Shown in pieces: positions 14,601 through 28,200 of a DNA stretch of 64,000 bases. The stretch is from the NCBI GenBank assembly GCA_013433145.1, contig CM024187.1, positions 16,481,826-16,545,825 of the forward strand, written 5' to 3'. Each line of letters opens with the position of its first letter. Position 1 is the stretch's first letter. The position numbers and the translations under genes were made by a program. The stretch is from Ascaris suum (taxonomy: Eukaryota; Nematoda; Chromadorea; Rhabditida; Ascarididae). The notes beneath the pieces are model-generated. The model searched no databases, had not been told where the DNA came from, and saw nothing but the letters and a program-made list of their open reading frames with translations.

Positions 14601-16204
14601 GACTTTGATGCCAAGGAAAAATGGGCATCTGAGCAGACAGATTGCATAAATTGTAATCGCATTGCTTGCATGATGACGAGTCGATAATCCACGTAAATTG
14701 CGGTTGACGTCGATAATCCACGTAAATTGCGGCAGATTGCATAAATTGCAATCCACGTAAATTGCGTAAATTGCGGTTGAGTTTTCGGTATTCTGTGCGC
14801 ACATATAATTTATGTTTCCTGTGTTATTTGTCTTGTTAAATCCATAAAATGCGCTCACACGTGTGAAGTTTTTGATCATAACGAATGAAGAGACTATGGG
14901 CTTCATGGATGACGCAAAGGAAATCACACTTAATATTGTTGGCACACTAGAAAGTCGGTACATTGGAAGCATATATCGCGCAGTGGCTTTATGCAGTCGC
15001 CGTCAGCAAAAACTTACGCAGCTATGAAGCGTGTTTGCTTGTTTGTCACAAATCACTTCATTCTTCTTCGGAACAGCTGACGTGATGTTCTTGCTAAGTG
15101 CTAAACTTCTTTAACACTGTCCTGGAACAGCCGGAATTTTTTATACTATAAGCAAAAACTATAAACCACGGCCGAAATATTATATATATATACTATCTGA
15201 TATACTTATACTATATACCTTACACAGTTCATAACGCGCGTGTGCACTTGCCTTTCATAACTTTACTTCCTCTAATAATTCTCAACATCCGGACAAAGCG
15301 GGATAGGAAATCGATGCATAAAGAATGGGAATAAATTTGTACATGTCCGAGAGACTATAGGAAACAAGTCCACATAAAAATTTGAGTTTGCATACAAATG
15401 TGAGGGGGTGATTTCTAAAATTATCTAATACACAAAAAATAGCTTTTGGTAGTTGCAATTTTAGGTTGCAGCACATTTGTTCTTTTCCGAGAAAAATTGA
15501 GGTTTAGCATTGTTGAATAAGTTTGCCAGTTTCGCACTTTTATGCTATTTTATATTGCAGATTATTTTGATGATCTTTCGTGGCGATATTCCTTCTGCGG
15601 AGATGGAAGCGAAATTGAACGCATGGGAAGTGACGGCTTATAATTTTGCCACAAACAACTATACGAATCCATACGTCGAGATGTTGGTGAGCATAGCTGC
15701 ATTTGTTTATCGTTGCTAGCAGTTCTCATTGCACACCTTGTTTTTTGCTGATTTAACAAACCTACGAATGTTTCTTATTTTTATCTCCACTAATAATACG
15801 TTTCTTAACGATGCCAATTTCACTATATAAACTTTCCTTTTCTAGCTGCACGGGTAACAATTATGTCTGTCGATCATAAATCACTGTAAATCATTATTGT
15901 AAGGCTCATAGTTTTCAACTTCCATAATATTTAAACGAAGGTATATAATTGAATAGCAGTATAATTTCTTTGAATCGTCATTCTTTACAGTTGTAAATAA
16001 CGATGACGTTTCTCATGTAAACCGTCACAGTCATTCCCTTCGTTAAGAAAATATCAGCATTCATTTTCTTACCACAGTTTCATAACGCGCGTGTGCACTT
16101 GCCTTGTCTTTTTTTCTGCACGTAAAAGAATTCATTGTTGTAAACATTTCGTCTTATTTGATCGCACCAATAATTCTATGTCAAAATATTGAATATCAAT
16201 ATTC

Positions 16205-16292
<88 letters not shown>

Positions 16293-19200
16293 TTATTTAC
16301 TTATAATGTCCATGTGCGTGTACACATGTAAACAGTTTTAGGTTCTTGGCGCCGAAATCGTCAATCATGAGCTGATCAGCGATTCACAGAAGATGACACC
16401 CTATTTTGCAACTGGTCAGGCAGTGCTTTCATTTATAGTAAACTGTTTGTGTCCACTCAAGATAATAGTTGTTTTTTTATTGCTTCAAGTCACCCACTCA
16501 TTTTCATCAAGCGTTTGCCGATTGTCGAAAATGATTCAACCATTAATGTTAGACGTTTTAAGAAATAAATTGGGGGGAGAAGAGGAGGAAAGGAGGGAAT
16601 GAGAGGCAGTTTAGTGCAAAAACTTCCGAATGCGCAGATCAGCGTCGGGAAGCGATGAGATTAATGGACGAGCACAAAAGCTTGCTTCAAATTTCTATGT
16701 GCAATCATTTCAGGATTTGTGGCGATGCTTATATTTGTGGTCGCAACTGTGGTAGGTAGTGCTATGTATAATGGTGTTATGGACGCAGCTAAGTTGTTCG
16801 TGGCGTTCGGTGCGACTGTATGCCCGATCTTAGCCATAACGGTTACTTTCGGGGTGTGTGCACTGGCCAGTCTTCGCACAAACACCATTATGCTCATTAT
16901 GCCGTTCCTTATTATGGGAATCGGTTCGTTTAGATGCGTTTCTCGAATCTTTCAATTCATTGAAAACTCATACTCTGAAAGCTTTCGAATGAAATGTTGT
17001 CATAATTAATGTGCAGTGAGGAAACGCTGTTTGATTATGTCAGCTGACAGCAGGAGTGGCGGAAAATTTCAAAGTGTTTTGGAACCATACGACCTTTTTT
17101 GTTTCAGAAAGACGACATAGTTCTTTATTTCTATTTTAATTTTCTACTGAAATGTCTCTGTCTCATTGGGCACACCACTTTAAAATTGGGAGCGCAGAAA
17201 CGACTGACACTGACAAAAGAAAGTAGATGATTTTATCGATAGTCCACAATTCGAAGAGACGTAATATTTGCGACACTTCTGCATCGTTAATTCATAAGTT
17301 CAAGCACTTGTTTTATATAATTCTTTGAGGTATACAATTATGTCATTATTTTGAGTTCTGCATCAGTATGCCATGCGACTGCGTGCCTACTCTTGGCAAT
17401 TGCTCTTACTTTTGGAGTATGTAGGCACCACATTATGCTTCCCTTTGTGTCCCTCTATATTGCCGTCTGTTGAATAATGAATCGCGTAAATTCCCCTTTT
17501 GTGGAGTTTCTATAGTTTTTGAACCCAAGGGAACATTTACTGCGTGAATGCGACTGGCACTTTATCGTACTAGTGCGTAGTAGAGAGGCTTTTGACTTAA
17601 ATAGCGTAGAAGTCAACTAAGCAGTGACACAGTTAAAAATGCAAAATGTGTTGCGCGAAAGTGATAGCACGGGAGATGGTGCACTAGCGAAACTTGTTTA
17701 ATGACGTTGCATTCCGAAACAGCAAATACCGCTCTTCTAATATTCGTCAGTTATGTTTTTCGTAATTTGCATTTTCTAAAATTATACTATAGGAAATGCA
17801 AAAGGGAATTTTTTCGAATTCATTTCCTTCTACGAACTATGCTAACGGAAGGAAGTAACGATGTGCCGTACTATTCGTACTGTTTTTCAGTTATGCCCAA
17901 ATTATGTTCAAAGCACCAGCTCAAACCATCACTGAAAGCCTAGACAGTCATCAAAACATTCACAAAACGCATAAAGCTCTTATAAGGGTCAGATCCCCTT
18001 GGCTGTCTATTCGTCCAGGGATCTTGGGCTGCGGTCGAGTAAATTGCGAGACAACGCAGGTACAAGGGGCGAACATTTTATCATGCCTGTACAATAAGTT
18101 GAAAAAAAAGAAGGGACACTAGGATAGCTGGAATCGCCGGCACGATCACGCAGTCGAACTCCACACTGCCACCGATCGCCTCCTGCACTCCAGAGGCCAC
18201 CTGTATGCCCACTTGGCCTTCAAACCAATCTAGAAGCTGGCTGACTTACTTTGCAGGGGCGCACCATTCCGGCTTTATCTGTAACAGATTGGTCGTCTAC
18301 CTTACACTCTGTCACAGCTACACTAATTATGTTGCGCTCGATAGATTGCAACATAGCGATTGTTGCATATCCTTCCTTTATGGTGTGTAAAAGATGTTGC
18401 CAAAACCTGAAGAAAAAAGACTCGCAAAATGATAAGTTTCGACTTGCAAGGAAGTGTAGATGAAATTTTTACTGAAATTCTTCGAAACGCCACGTGAATA
18501 AATGTGAAAGTTGGGTGGAACTTCGTTGGATTGCAGCACAATTTGTCGATGATATCAGTTTGCTGGAGTCTTCTTTGGGATGGGTACGCATTCTTTTCAG
18601 TTGTTTGGCAAAACTTTGGTGATAAGTTTTATTAATAGCATAAAAGCTTTCATTACTCAGAGCAACAATAAAAGCTTTCATGGACAAGCATCTAGTGAAA
18701 GTGCTCAATTTTGTGCACTCTCATTTGTTATACTTGTTTCGCACTTATTTTTAGTAAGATTAGGCAATTGAACTGCGATCGAGAATGACTCTGTAAAGGG
18801 TCATTCTTGACCGCATAATCCCCAGCAAAAATTTGGTGACTGCATGTTTCAAGAAATTCGGGTCTGCGAGGCATGTTTCGAACGGGTTGGAAATTGCTGT
18901 GTTCAAACAAGGTGGCTTTTATTTCGAATATCGAACATAGTTAATTGAAGGTGTGAACGATGCGTTTCTTATGATCCACTCTTGGCAGCGGTTGTCAAGC
19001 GATCGAATCGTGAACGAGCGTCTTGGACTTGTTCTCGAAGAAGTTGGACCGTCGATCACCATCACAACCCTCACTAATGTGATCACATTCGGTATTGGTG
19101 CCCTTACTCCAACGCCAGGTTTGCGTTGTAATGGTTTATATGTGCGGAACGTTTCCTCCATGGGCATTTCCGCCGCAGCATTGTTCATGTATTTTGTTTT

Positions 19201-22200
19201 GCTACATGCCATTTAGGATGGATTTTGTTCATGGCGTTGTTGTCTTATGATTCACCTACCTTGATGGAATGTGCATTTTTGTTCAAAAATTTTTCATATG
19301 CTGAGGCTTTCTCAGCTTTGCAATACGTCCTGTCGTATGAGTGACCAAATTTACTGTTAACACTGCTAGAAGTGCTAGGTAATTTTGAAACAAACTCGTT
19401 GCACTCAACTCTGAATTATGGCTTTCAAATAACTCAACTAACTGAAAGACTTCCTTGATCGGCTTTTTCCAAGCTTAAAAATTCGGTCAGTGTGATGACA
19501 AACATTGATACAAATGTGTTTCGGCGACTTTCAAATAACGATTCAGAAAAATTTAGGCACCTGTCTAATTGGTTGTAGATGTGTTGATTTCTGTGCTAAG
19601 GCTAAGGCAAAACTTCATCTTTCGGTTTGCTCCAACAGCATATTAAATTTTTTAATGCGCTTGAATAATTTATTGGTTTGAAACGATTTTGCAATAAAAA
19701 AATTGGCACATAGATGGATTTCTTCTGTTTCAAATTAAGGCAGTAGGTAAACGAACAGCATACCGTTCAGAGACAGGTAAGTCAACACACGGGTGGAAAA
19801 GTCTGCAAATGTAACGTACTATCGGTGCTCTTTTTTACCGTAGCAGTCGCATTTCCACTAACTCATTTACTGTTTCATACTTTCTCATCTTTTGGGAGGG
19901 CAAGTTTTTCAGTATACCAGAGTGTGTAAAATTTCCAGTTGCTCATGGTACGGTATTCGTGGACGGTATGTGCAGCAAAAGCATTGTGAAATGATGTGTG
20001 TTACATGCAGTCAGCATAATGGCAAGGTGTTATATGCCCCCTTCAACCTAGTTCCCCTCGTGCAGCGCTACTTTTTAATACGAGCCAATGGAAGATTGGA
20101 AATTTCTTCGCCGAAAGTTGGTCTGTGTTCGTGAGTTCAATGAGTTGTTATTCTCGCTTCTTCACGAGTTAGCCTATTGGAATATTCTTTTCAGAAATTT
20201 CGTTGTTCTGTATGGCGACCGCTATTGCTCTTGGATTTGCATATATCTTTACGCTCGTCCTCTTTGGCCCATTTCTTTATTTAGCTACAGTCCTCGAAGG
20301 GAAAAGGAAAAAAAGTGAAGCGCGAGCTGTGGTTCGTTGAAATCATCTCTTTGAGCCTTTTGATCGCATAAACATAAAATCAATTTTGAGCGTTGTCTTC
20401 AGACCTCTATTCTTTTTTCCGCATCTCATACCACCAAGTCCCTTAAAAAAATCTTTTAATCCCAAATCACTCTTATCGCGATATTGTTTTATTGTTGTTA
20501 ATGAGTCCACATGGCAATGCATCAAGCCAAGCAAATGAAATTAGTCGATATACCCTACATATGAGACGCATAGCATCGGATCATTAAGGTAACGCATTCC
20601 TGGATGACAGGAAATAATATTGTATAATCATGAATAATTAGTTACTCTTCAACAGAAGGTCGTAGCAATTTGCCTGCCTTCAAATTCACGTCCTTTCGAT
20701 TCTTATAGCCTCGAAACTATATAAAGGACTATAGGGGCTACACCTCGTGGGCTGGGAATTTCATTGTGTGAACAGGTAATATTTCATATTAGCGTGTCTT
20801 ATGTATTCGTATGTAGGTAAACGCATGGATGCGAAAGACGTTAGAGGTGTACTGCAGCATAATTTCACAGAAGGCATTCGATGTGGTTTTGCTAATTGGG
20901 ACGTTGGTCTATTGGTATTTTGGAATAATGGGCACGATGAACATTAAGACTCGTCTCGATGTCGAAAAACTTTTGCCCAAAGACTCACCTCTTCAAGAAG
21001 CGAATGGTGTCGTCTCAAATCTTGGTATGTCAAATTGAATTCTTCTAATGCTGAAAGATTGATAGCGTCGAAATGACCTTATCAGCGTTTTAAGTAAAAA
21101 CATACAAACAGTCAGGAATATGTTTTAGCTTGTGTTACTCGTCAATGAGTTTTTCTTTAAGCTCTATAAATGCCTCGTTGAGCATTTCTTCTTCGTTGAC
21201 GTAATCTTCTTGACGTGGTTGTGTTCCTATACTATATCCTTGTTCTTTAGTATCCAGAAATGTAGTTATTCTCATCTTAGGTAAAGGAAAGTTATTGTTG
21301 CATTTAGGATTAGTCACTGTTTTCTGATGTAGTTCACAAGGTTTCCTGTCGAAATGTCATGAATGACAGCTGAAACCCTCGTGTGGTCCACAGGGATAAA
21401 AATCTCATCATCTCAGCTTGTTCTTTTCCTGTGGAGTTGCAAATCCAGAAATGTGCCTCGCAGTTATTCTTGAAAGCATCTTAGTAGGAGAGGAAAGTTA
21501 TTGTTGCATTTAATGTCATAGTTTTTCTGATCTATTACTAATGATCAGAATGACAGCGGAATTGGAGTTTCCAAAAAAGAATGAAGAAATTCAAAAGAAA
21601 TTCAAAACAGGTGCTCAGCTTATCCTCTTTTCCTGTGGACTGTTGCAAATTTAAAAAATTAGGATTTGTATGCTTTTTCGCTCTGAGTTATTTTAAATTA
21701 TCGAGATAACAGTCATGAACAATCAATTATTTCATTTTTTTTTTGTGCTGGTGATTTTTTAGCCGAATATAGTATGGTGAGATGGTGCAACAAGCCACTG
21801 GATCATTCGTGACAAGCATACAATGATGGCTGATTCGATGCTACATCCGAGACGAGAATGGAAAGGATAAACAAATTCATTATGTTTTCAGATGAAAGAT
21901 GTCTTTTTGCACAATGTGGACCTTTTTTTTGCATGACATGTTTTCCTTTTCCACAAAATCCACAATTTCTTCCTATACCTATAGTTTCGGTCAAGATCAG
22001 TAAATTGACTCTCTTCTTCGTCAAGAACTGGACCTAGTTTTGCATCATCTGGTTTTTCCTATTTTGTGCAATGTTCTTTACTTTCATAATAAACTCTGAC
22101 CGTCTGCTGCTGTTTAAGAGACCACTGTGTAAGCAGCTTCTGTCCATTTGTTCATATGTTACAGCTCAGGACCTACCTACCATATGCAATCCCGGAAATT

Positions 22201-25197
22201 CATAAGAGCACCAAGCCGGAATCCTATTTCTATAAGTTACATTTGCAACCTTACCGCTGCGACTCCTCAAATCTAACGTCTTCGGTTCGAGCTCCACCAC
22301 CGACAGTTTCATTCTTTTTTATTATCACGTTCGCTATGCTAGATCTAATAAAATTTTGCAACTGTAAATGCTGCAGGTTTTATTTAGAGCTTACAAGGCC
22401 AGACCTGCTTTGAATCTAGGTTCGAAAAGTCGGCCTAATAGATATCAACCTTATGATTCTAATACCTTCAAATCATGGTGCGTCCTGGCTATAGTTCGCT
22501 CGCGGGAACTGGGGTCAGTTGAGCTGCTCTCTTTACCTATCGTTTCGCAGGAACATTCATGTGTGCTCCAGTGTCTTCCCGATAGCTTCCTTTTGGCTGT
22601 GGCTGTACTGTTCCTCTCTTCCTAAACATACGCTGCTGTGAAGGATAGGATGATAAGAACGATTTCAAAAGCGTTCAAATCACTTAACAACTGCATTGCT
22701 GAGAATTAGGTTCAGATTATTGTGACTGCGAAAAAATGAAAAACTGCGTTGATGAAAACTCAAACATTCCGCGTCTGTCCGTGATGTCGGTATATTTATC
22801 CCTTCAGAAGTGCTGTAAGCATAGCACCAACACTGTATCTTGTCTTATAGCTTCTTCAGCCATGTCCCACCACGTAGGAATTTTTTTCTTGCTTCTGAAA
22901 ATTCGTCCTGGGGCGGAGCAGCGAATTTATATATTTTTTCGTTTACAGGACAGCAGTTTACTTTGTTGTGGCTAAGAGATTATGAGAAATACTGGACAGA
23001 AGCGACTTTGTATGATTTCGATTTCTATGAAGACGATGAAGTGGAAAAGACTACCATTCCTTCTGAACTTGATCCCTTCAAGACAGGTCTCGACTACAGT
23101 CGGCTCAACGAATTTCTGCAGTCGCCCATTTACAAACATTGGGCCCCGTTCATGCGCCTCAGGTTACTGCTGATGCCATTGTTTCAGTGAAAATTATTAG
23201 GGGGCTCCGTAGTTTTGGCAGAAACGTTTCCGCAGTGAAGTAAGCTGTAATATTATGCTCGTATCACTTGTGGTAATCTTTAATCGTCCATCCAGCTCGT
23301 AATAAAACTGAACAGTTAATTATTCATTACTCTTGCCAGCCGCGGTCGGCGATAATATTTTTGGCGACAACTCGAAGTGATGAAGCCTTGAGCAAGCACT
23401 CAACTATGCCGACTGACTGAAGGCCATAATATTGAAAGCGTTTTACTTTCTTTGCCAATCAGTGTGTAATATTACTTGCAGAAAGAGTCTTGTTTATAGA
23501 AATTCATACCATCGATGAGCTGACTAATGAAATACAAACTTGCATTTATACCAAATGAAATACAATACAGTTTACATAAAAATTCCATGCATTCGCCTAC
23601 AAGTCTGCCCGTCAAATACTTAATTCCCACCACTTCAACTTGAGGTTCAACAACCTGCATTAGCAGTACAGATGGCAGGTCATACAAGTTTGAAGGGTTG
23701 ACGCTACGAATTTAAGCTTCATCCGGATGCTGAGAGGGCCGCATTCGGTAACTAGAATTGAGAAGAACTGAAAATGGGTATTGCTATAGTCGACTAAATT
23801 ACATCAGTGCTGAAATAAACAAGATATAAGGCTATGTATTTTAGACTTAAATAGTAAGATCGGAGCATGAGTATTAACACAGAGTGACTTTACAGGATAA
23901 GAACATTGGTTCTCTATAAAAATCTAATTTAAAGTTTCCCTTACTTCCAGCAGGTCACAACATATAAACCTTCTTAGCAAAGATCTATAGATTATTCCCA
24001 AGAAGTCATGAGAAGCTAAGAATTATGAGTAAAATTGCAAAGTAAGTGGTACATGTAGACAGTATTTGCCGCTACAACTAAAACATTCTAACAGCGTGCC
24101 TTCTAAACTCTCCAGAGGTCTACACTTAAACTGGTCTATGCTTTGTCTACCTTAACCGCTGATAAGGTCTGCGCTTAGGTTAAGGTAGCAAGTCAAGGGT
24201 ATGAGATCCTGTTACAAACCTACATATGGCAGAGTGCGCATGTAAGTATTTATAACGAAATCACTTGTAATGTTATTCGAATGTCAGTAATGAGTAACGT
24301 TATAAGTAAATTGTCTTCTGTAACAAATCGCAAAAGTTCGGGTTCCAATTTTGTTTGTTTAAACCTTTCCGAGGATTACATATTACTCCTACAAAATTTG
24401 ACAGTACGAGGAGTTCTTCAGCTTGAAGGAGGCGAATTCAGTGCATTCTTTTTTATTCTTGGTAGGCAAAGGAATAAAGCCAGTACCGTAGGTGTACAAA
24501 CTTAAGCTACATAAAAAGCATGCATACTGGGAAACTCGCAACCCTCTCTGCAATCGAAGGAATACGACAAATAAATGTGCAAACCTTGCTGACGCAGCAC
24601 GTTGCAGAAATAATACGGAGCTACCGGTTGAGAAGTTCTGGTTGACGGTAGCCTACCACAACGCGACCTCATGGAGCGACCGCATCGAGCTTATGGAGCA
24701 GTGGAGAATGATCGTGAACTCGTATCAGCAGCTAAACGCGACCGTTTGGGAAGCGAACTCGATGTTCGTCGACCAAATGCTCTCACTTAAAACGCTCACC
24801 TTGCAGGTATCTGTAAAATTCAGGCAAATCTAACATGTCAGTTTCAAATATGCAACTATGCAACTTCATCGCACCTTCGTCCCCTTCGCTTACATTAGTA
24901 TCGTTTGATGTGTTGTTCTACGCTTACTGCGGGAATGTTCGACTACTGATTTTCGATTTGTCTCGATATGCGAAGAAGTTAAGTCCTGACAGCTTGTTCC
25001 TTGCATGTACATGCACACACATACGAACACGCACAAACACAAACTCGAACGCACCTGATAGTCATAAACGTGCAAATGCACATACAGAGACACAAGCACA
25101 CCACATCGGTGCACACACACGCAAGCAAATACACTACATGCACAAATCCACACACCCTCATCTGTCACACACATACGCACATGCACACATACGCATA

Positions 25198-25281
<84 letters not shown>

Positions 25282-28200
25282 GCACATATACATGGACACA
25301 CGTACAACACAAATATACGCATATAGGCGGAAAAGGAGTGCAAAGATTAAAAGCCCAAGATCATCCCTCTTCGGTCTAAGGAGTACCTCTCATCTTTCAA
25401 TATCTGGCTAGCGTCTTTCCGTTATGCTTGTCATGGAAAAGGTTCAGGTCACAGAAAGCTTAATGAACCTTAACCCTTCTGCCAGTGACCGCGAAATCAT
25501 TGGGATAAATCAAAGGAGGAGACGGAAAGCAAGTCACTGTGGGATATGAATCCAGGAAGAAGGTGAAGAAAAAGTTGTTTTCGACTTGACCTTCGGAAGG
25601 ATAACAACCAAAATGGTGAAAAGAAAATGCAGACATATTTACAGACGGGGATTTGGACGTTGGTCTGTATGACAGCAGTGTGCGCACTCTTTATTCAGAA
25701 TCCATTCAGTGTTCTAGTAGCTTCGATGTCGATCGCATCAATCAGTCTCGGTAAGTTGCTAGTGTAACTTTATTTACGTGTACCCCGAGATGCCAGTGTT
25801 TAGGCGAGGCGCTGATTCAGAAAGAAAGAATCTCGATCATAGCGGCGAGTAGAAAATCCTGCGACGGAAATTTCAAGTTTATTCACTAGCATTCGTGATC
25901 GAAGTACGCAATCAAATGCTGCATGTCGTTTAGCCGAATAGCTTTAATAATAAGGTTCTTCTATGTCATTTATTAGTGGCGGTAAGTGCTATAGAAAAGG
26001 GGACTAGCGGAAGTGCAGACGCATGCTGCGCTACGCAGAGGCCGCTTACGGAGCGATAAGGCGATATGCACGACGAACTCATCTAATTGCAAATCAGTTA
26101 TGCATCAGCCTATTTGCTGGATTATAAATTTTCTGTGATATATCTACTGCCAAAGAACAATGCTGATCACTCATGGACTACAAACAGAAAAAAATAAATG
26201 GTTGCAGAAGTCTAATTTGTATACTCTGTATTAGTTACATTTAGAATCACCGTAAGCAAGAGGGAAGTTAGGTGAGACGAAGAGCGCCGAATTGTTGAGA
26301 AGACGCTTCAAAAATGTTTTGAATTTTGAGGCGTGGTGGGTTATTTGTCATGGTGGCACCTGGATCTTGATCCGGCGACACTTTGCGCGATTTTAATGTC
26401 GATTGGAATGTCTGTCGATTTCACTGCACACGTTTCCTATCATTATCAGGTAAGCCTTTTAGGTATTACAATTTCGATTTTATAGTTCGAGTGTGCATTG
26501 TTTTAAGTCTTGCGAGAAGGGGTTTTAGTCTATAAATTTGAAAGTGATTTGAAGTAGTCTTGCTGAAGTCGCTAGAAAAAGATGATTAAGTACCATAAAT
26601 TGAATATCAAAAGTTCAGATGTAGCAAACGGAATAATTCTTTGAAAACCCTTTTGTATGTAAATACATATTGTATCCCATTTAGGACAGTTCTGAGAAAT
26701 TCGCTTTCGATGCAGTTGCGTAGCTACTCTCTGCGCCGACTGTTAAGTATATTGATTCCTATGGGTCAACTTCAGATAGAATGCCAGTGGTAAATGGAAA
26801 ATTGAACTCTCATATGAAAAATTTGATTTTGTTGTTTACAGCTACGAAAGAGGAAGGATGTGCGCGACAACAGAATAGTAAAAGTTGCATTAAAAAACAG
26901 GAGGGAAAAGCTCGAATACACACTGGAGTGCGTTGCTTGGCCGATGGCACAAGCTGGTCTTAGCACGGTGACTTGTGTTCTTCCTCTCATCTTTCTGCAG
27001 GCCAGTCAGCTTATCTCTTCATTGTCGCTATAAAGCAGTAAACAGCACCCGATGGGTGTTACGGAAGCGTACATCGCATTGTTTTCTACTGCGTTGAGAA
27101 TCTAACATGATTTTTAGGTAAAGAAGAACACAAGCACACAAATCAAAATGTCCCTTTCTCATTAGGATAAAGTCTCCAAGCATACGGTACGAGGTGAAGT
27201 TAGATGGCCAGTGAATGATTGATTTCTCAACGCTTTAACGCAGGAGAATAGGTACGACCGACGAGCAGTTATTAGCGTGCTGCGGTATGCTGTTCATTTA
27301 TAACTCTCATACCAGCTAAATCATAGACACTGTGCTGCTTCCATCACGCTCGGAAAATTTCTTCTCCTAGCAGGGAAGTGAAGCCGCGAGATATCTCACC
27401 CGTTCTCTCTCCTTGCTAGATTTTTAAGCTGTCAGCTGCGTTCGGTTTTGGCGCTATGATACAGGAAGACCACCGCGATTGCTTGGTGTTCCAGAAGACC
27501 ATGTCCTCCTCTTGACTGCCGTGGAGAAAACCTGGCCCATGTTTTCGCGGGAACCTTTTTCATTACCCTAATAATCTAGCTGTTATTCGCCATCTTCTCC
27601 ATGTCGTTTGTTTTACAGGAATGAATGGGGCTCTTCCCTGAATCAAAGCCAGTGTTCAAATTTCGAAGTTCGGGAGTCCCGAAAACGAGGGGCCTCGAGC
27701 AAAACTTCGGTCCCCTCGACGTTCAAACACCCTCAAGTTCTGGACGTGGAAAACAATGGCTTTCTGAGAACCACGGGTCCGGGCCAATCGCGGACGAGAT
27801 GCTGGTCCACCAAAAGTCGGAGGCCGGTAGGCGGGACCTTTCTGGGCCAAAACTGGAAGATACACATATCGCCACGATATTTATGTGGCAACAATGGGAG
27901 TTTGTCCCATCGGCAGAGTTGCCCTAAGACGTGTAGGCAAACAAAATTTGCCACGAACATGCTGTATGTCAATTGAACGTTTCGTGCTGCACTTTAACTC
28001 CGTTGCACATGCATCTTTCAACCTTTATTAAGCAATATATCACCAACACTGCGTGCATCGCTATAATGATAGGACATTTTTGCATAGGGAAATGTTGATG
28101 TCGTTTTCCTTGAACAAACACAGCGTGCGCACATTTCAGAACTACATCCCACTTGTGTTCGTGAAGACGATATCACTGGTCGTTATTTGGGGTCTCTTCC

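Noticed and set aside
16415..16437. Extension of PTR exon 6 to the GTAAAC donor at 16438
   Set aside because: It forces exon 7 into a frame with an early stop; GTCAGG at 16415 restores the family sequence.
21770..21830. Possible missing PTR exon reading CNKPLDHS after a TTTTTTAG acceptor
   Set aside because: The frame hits a stop after eight more residues, the match is very short and no donor fits.
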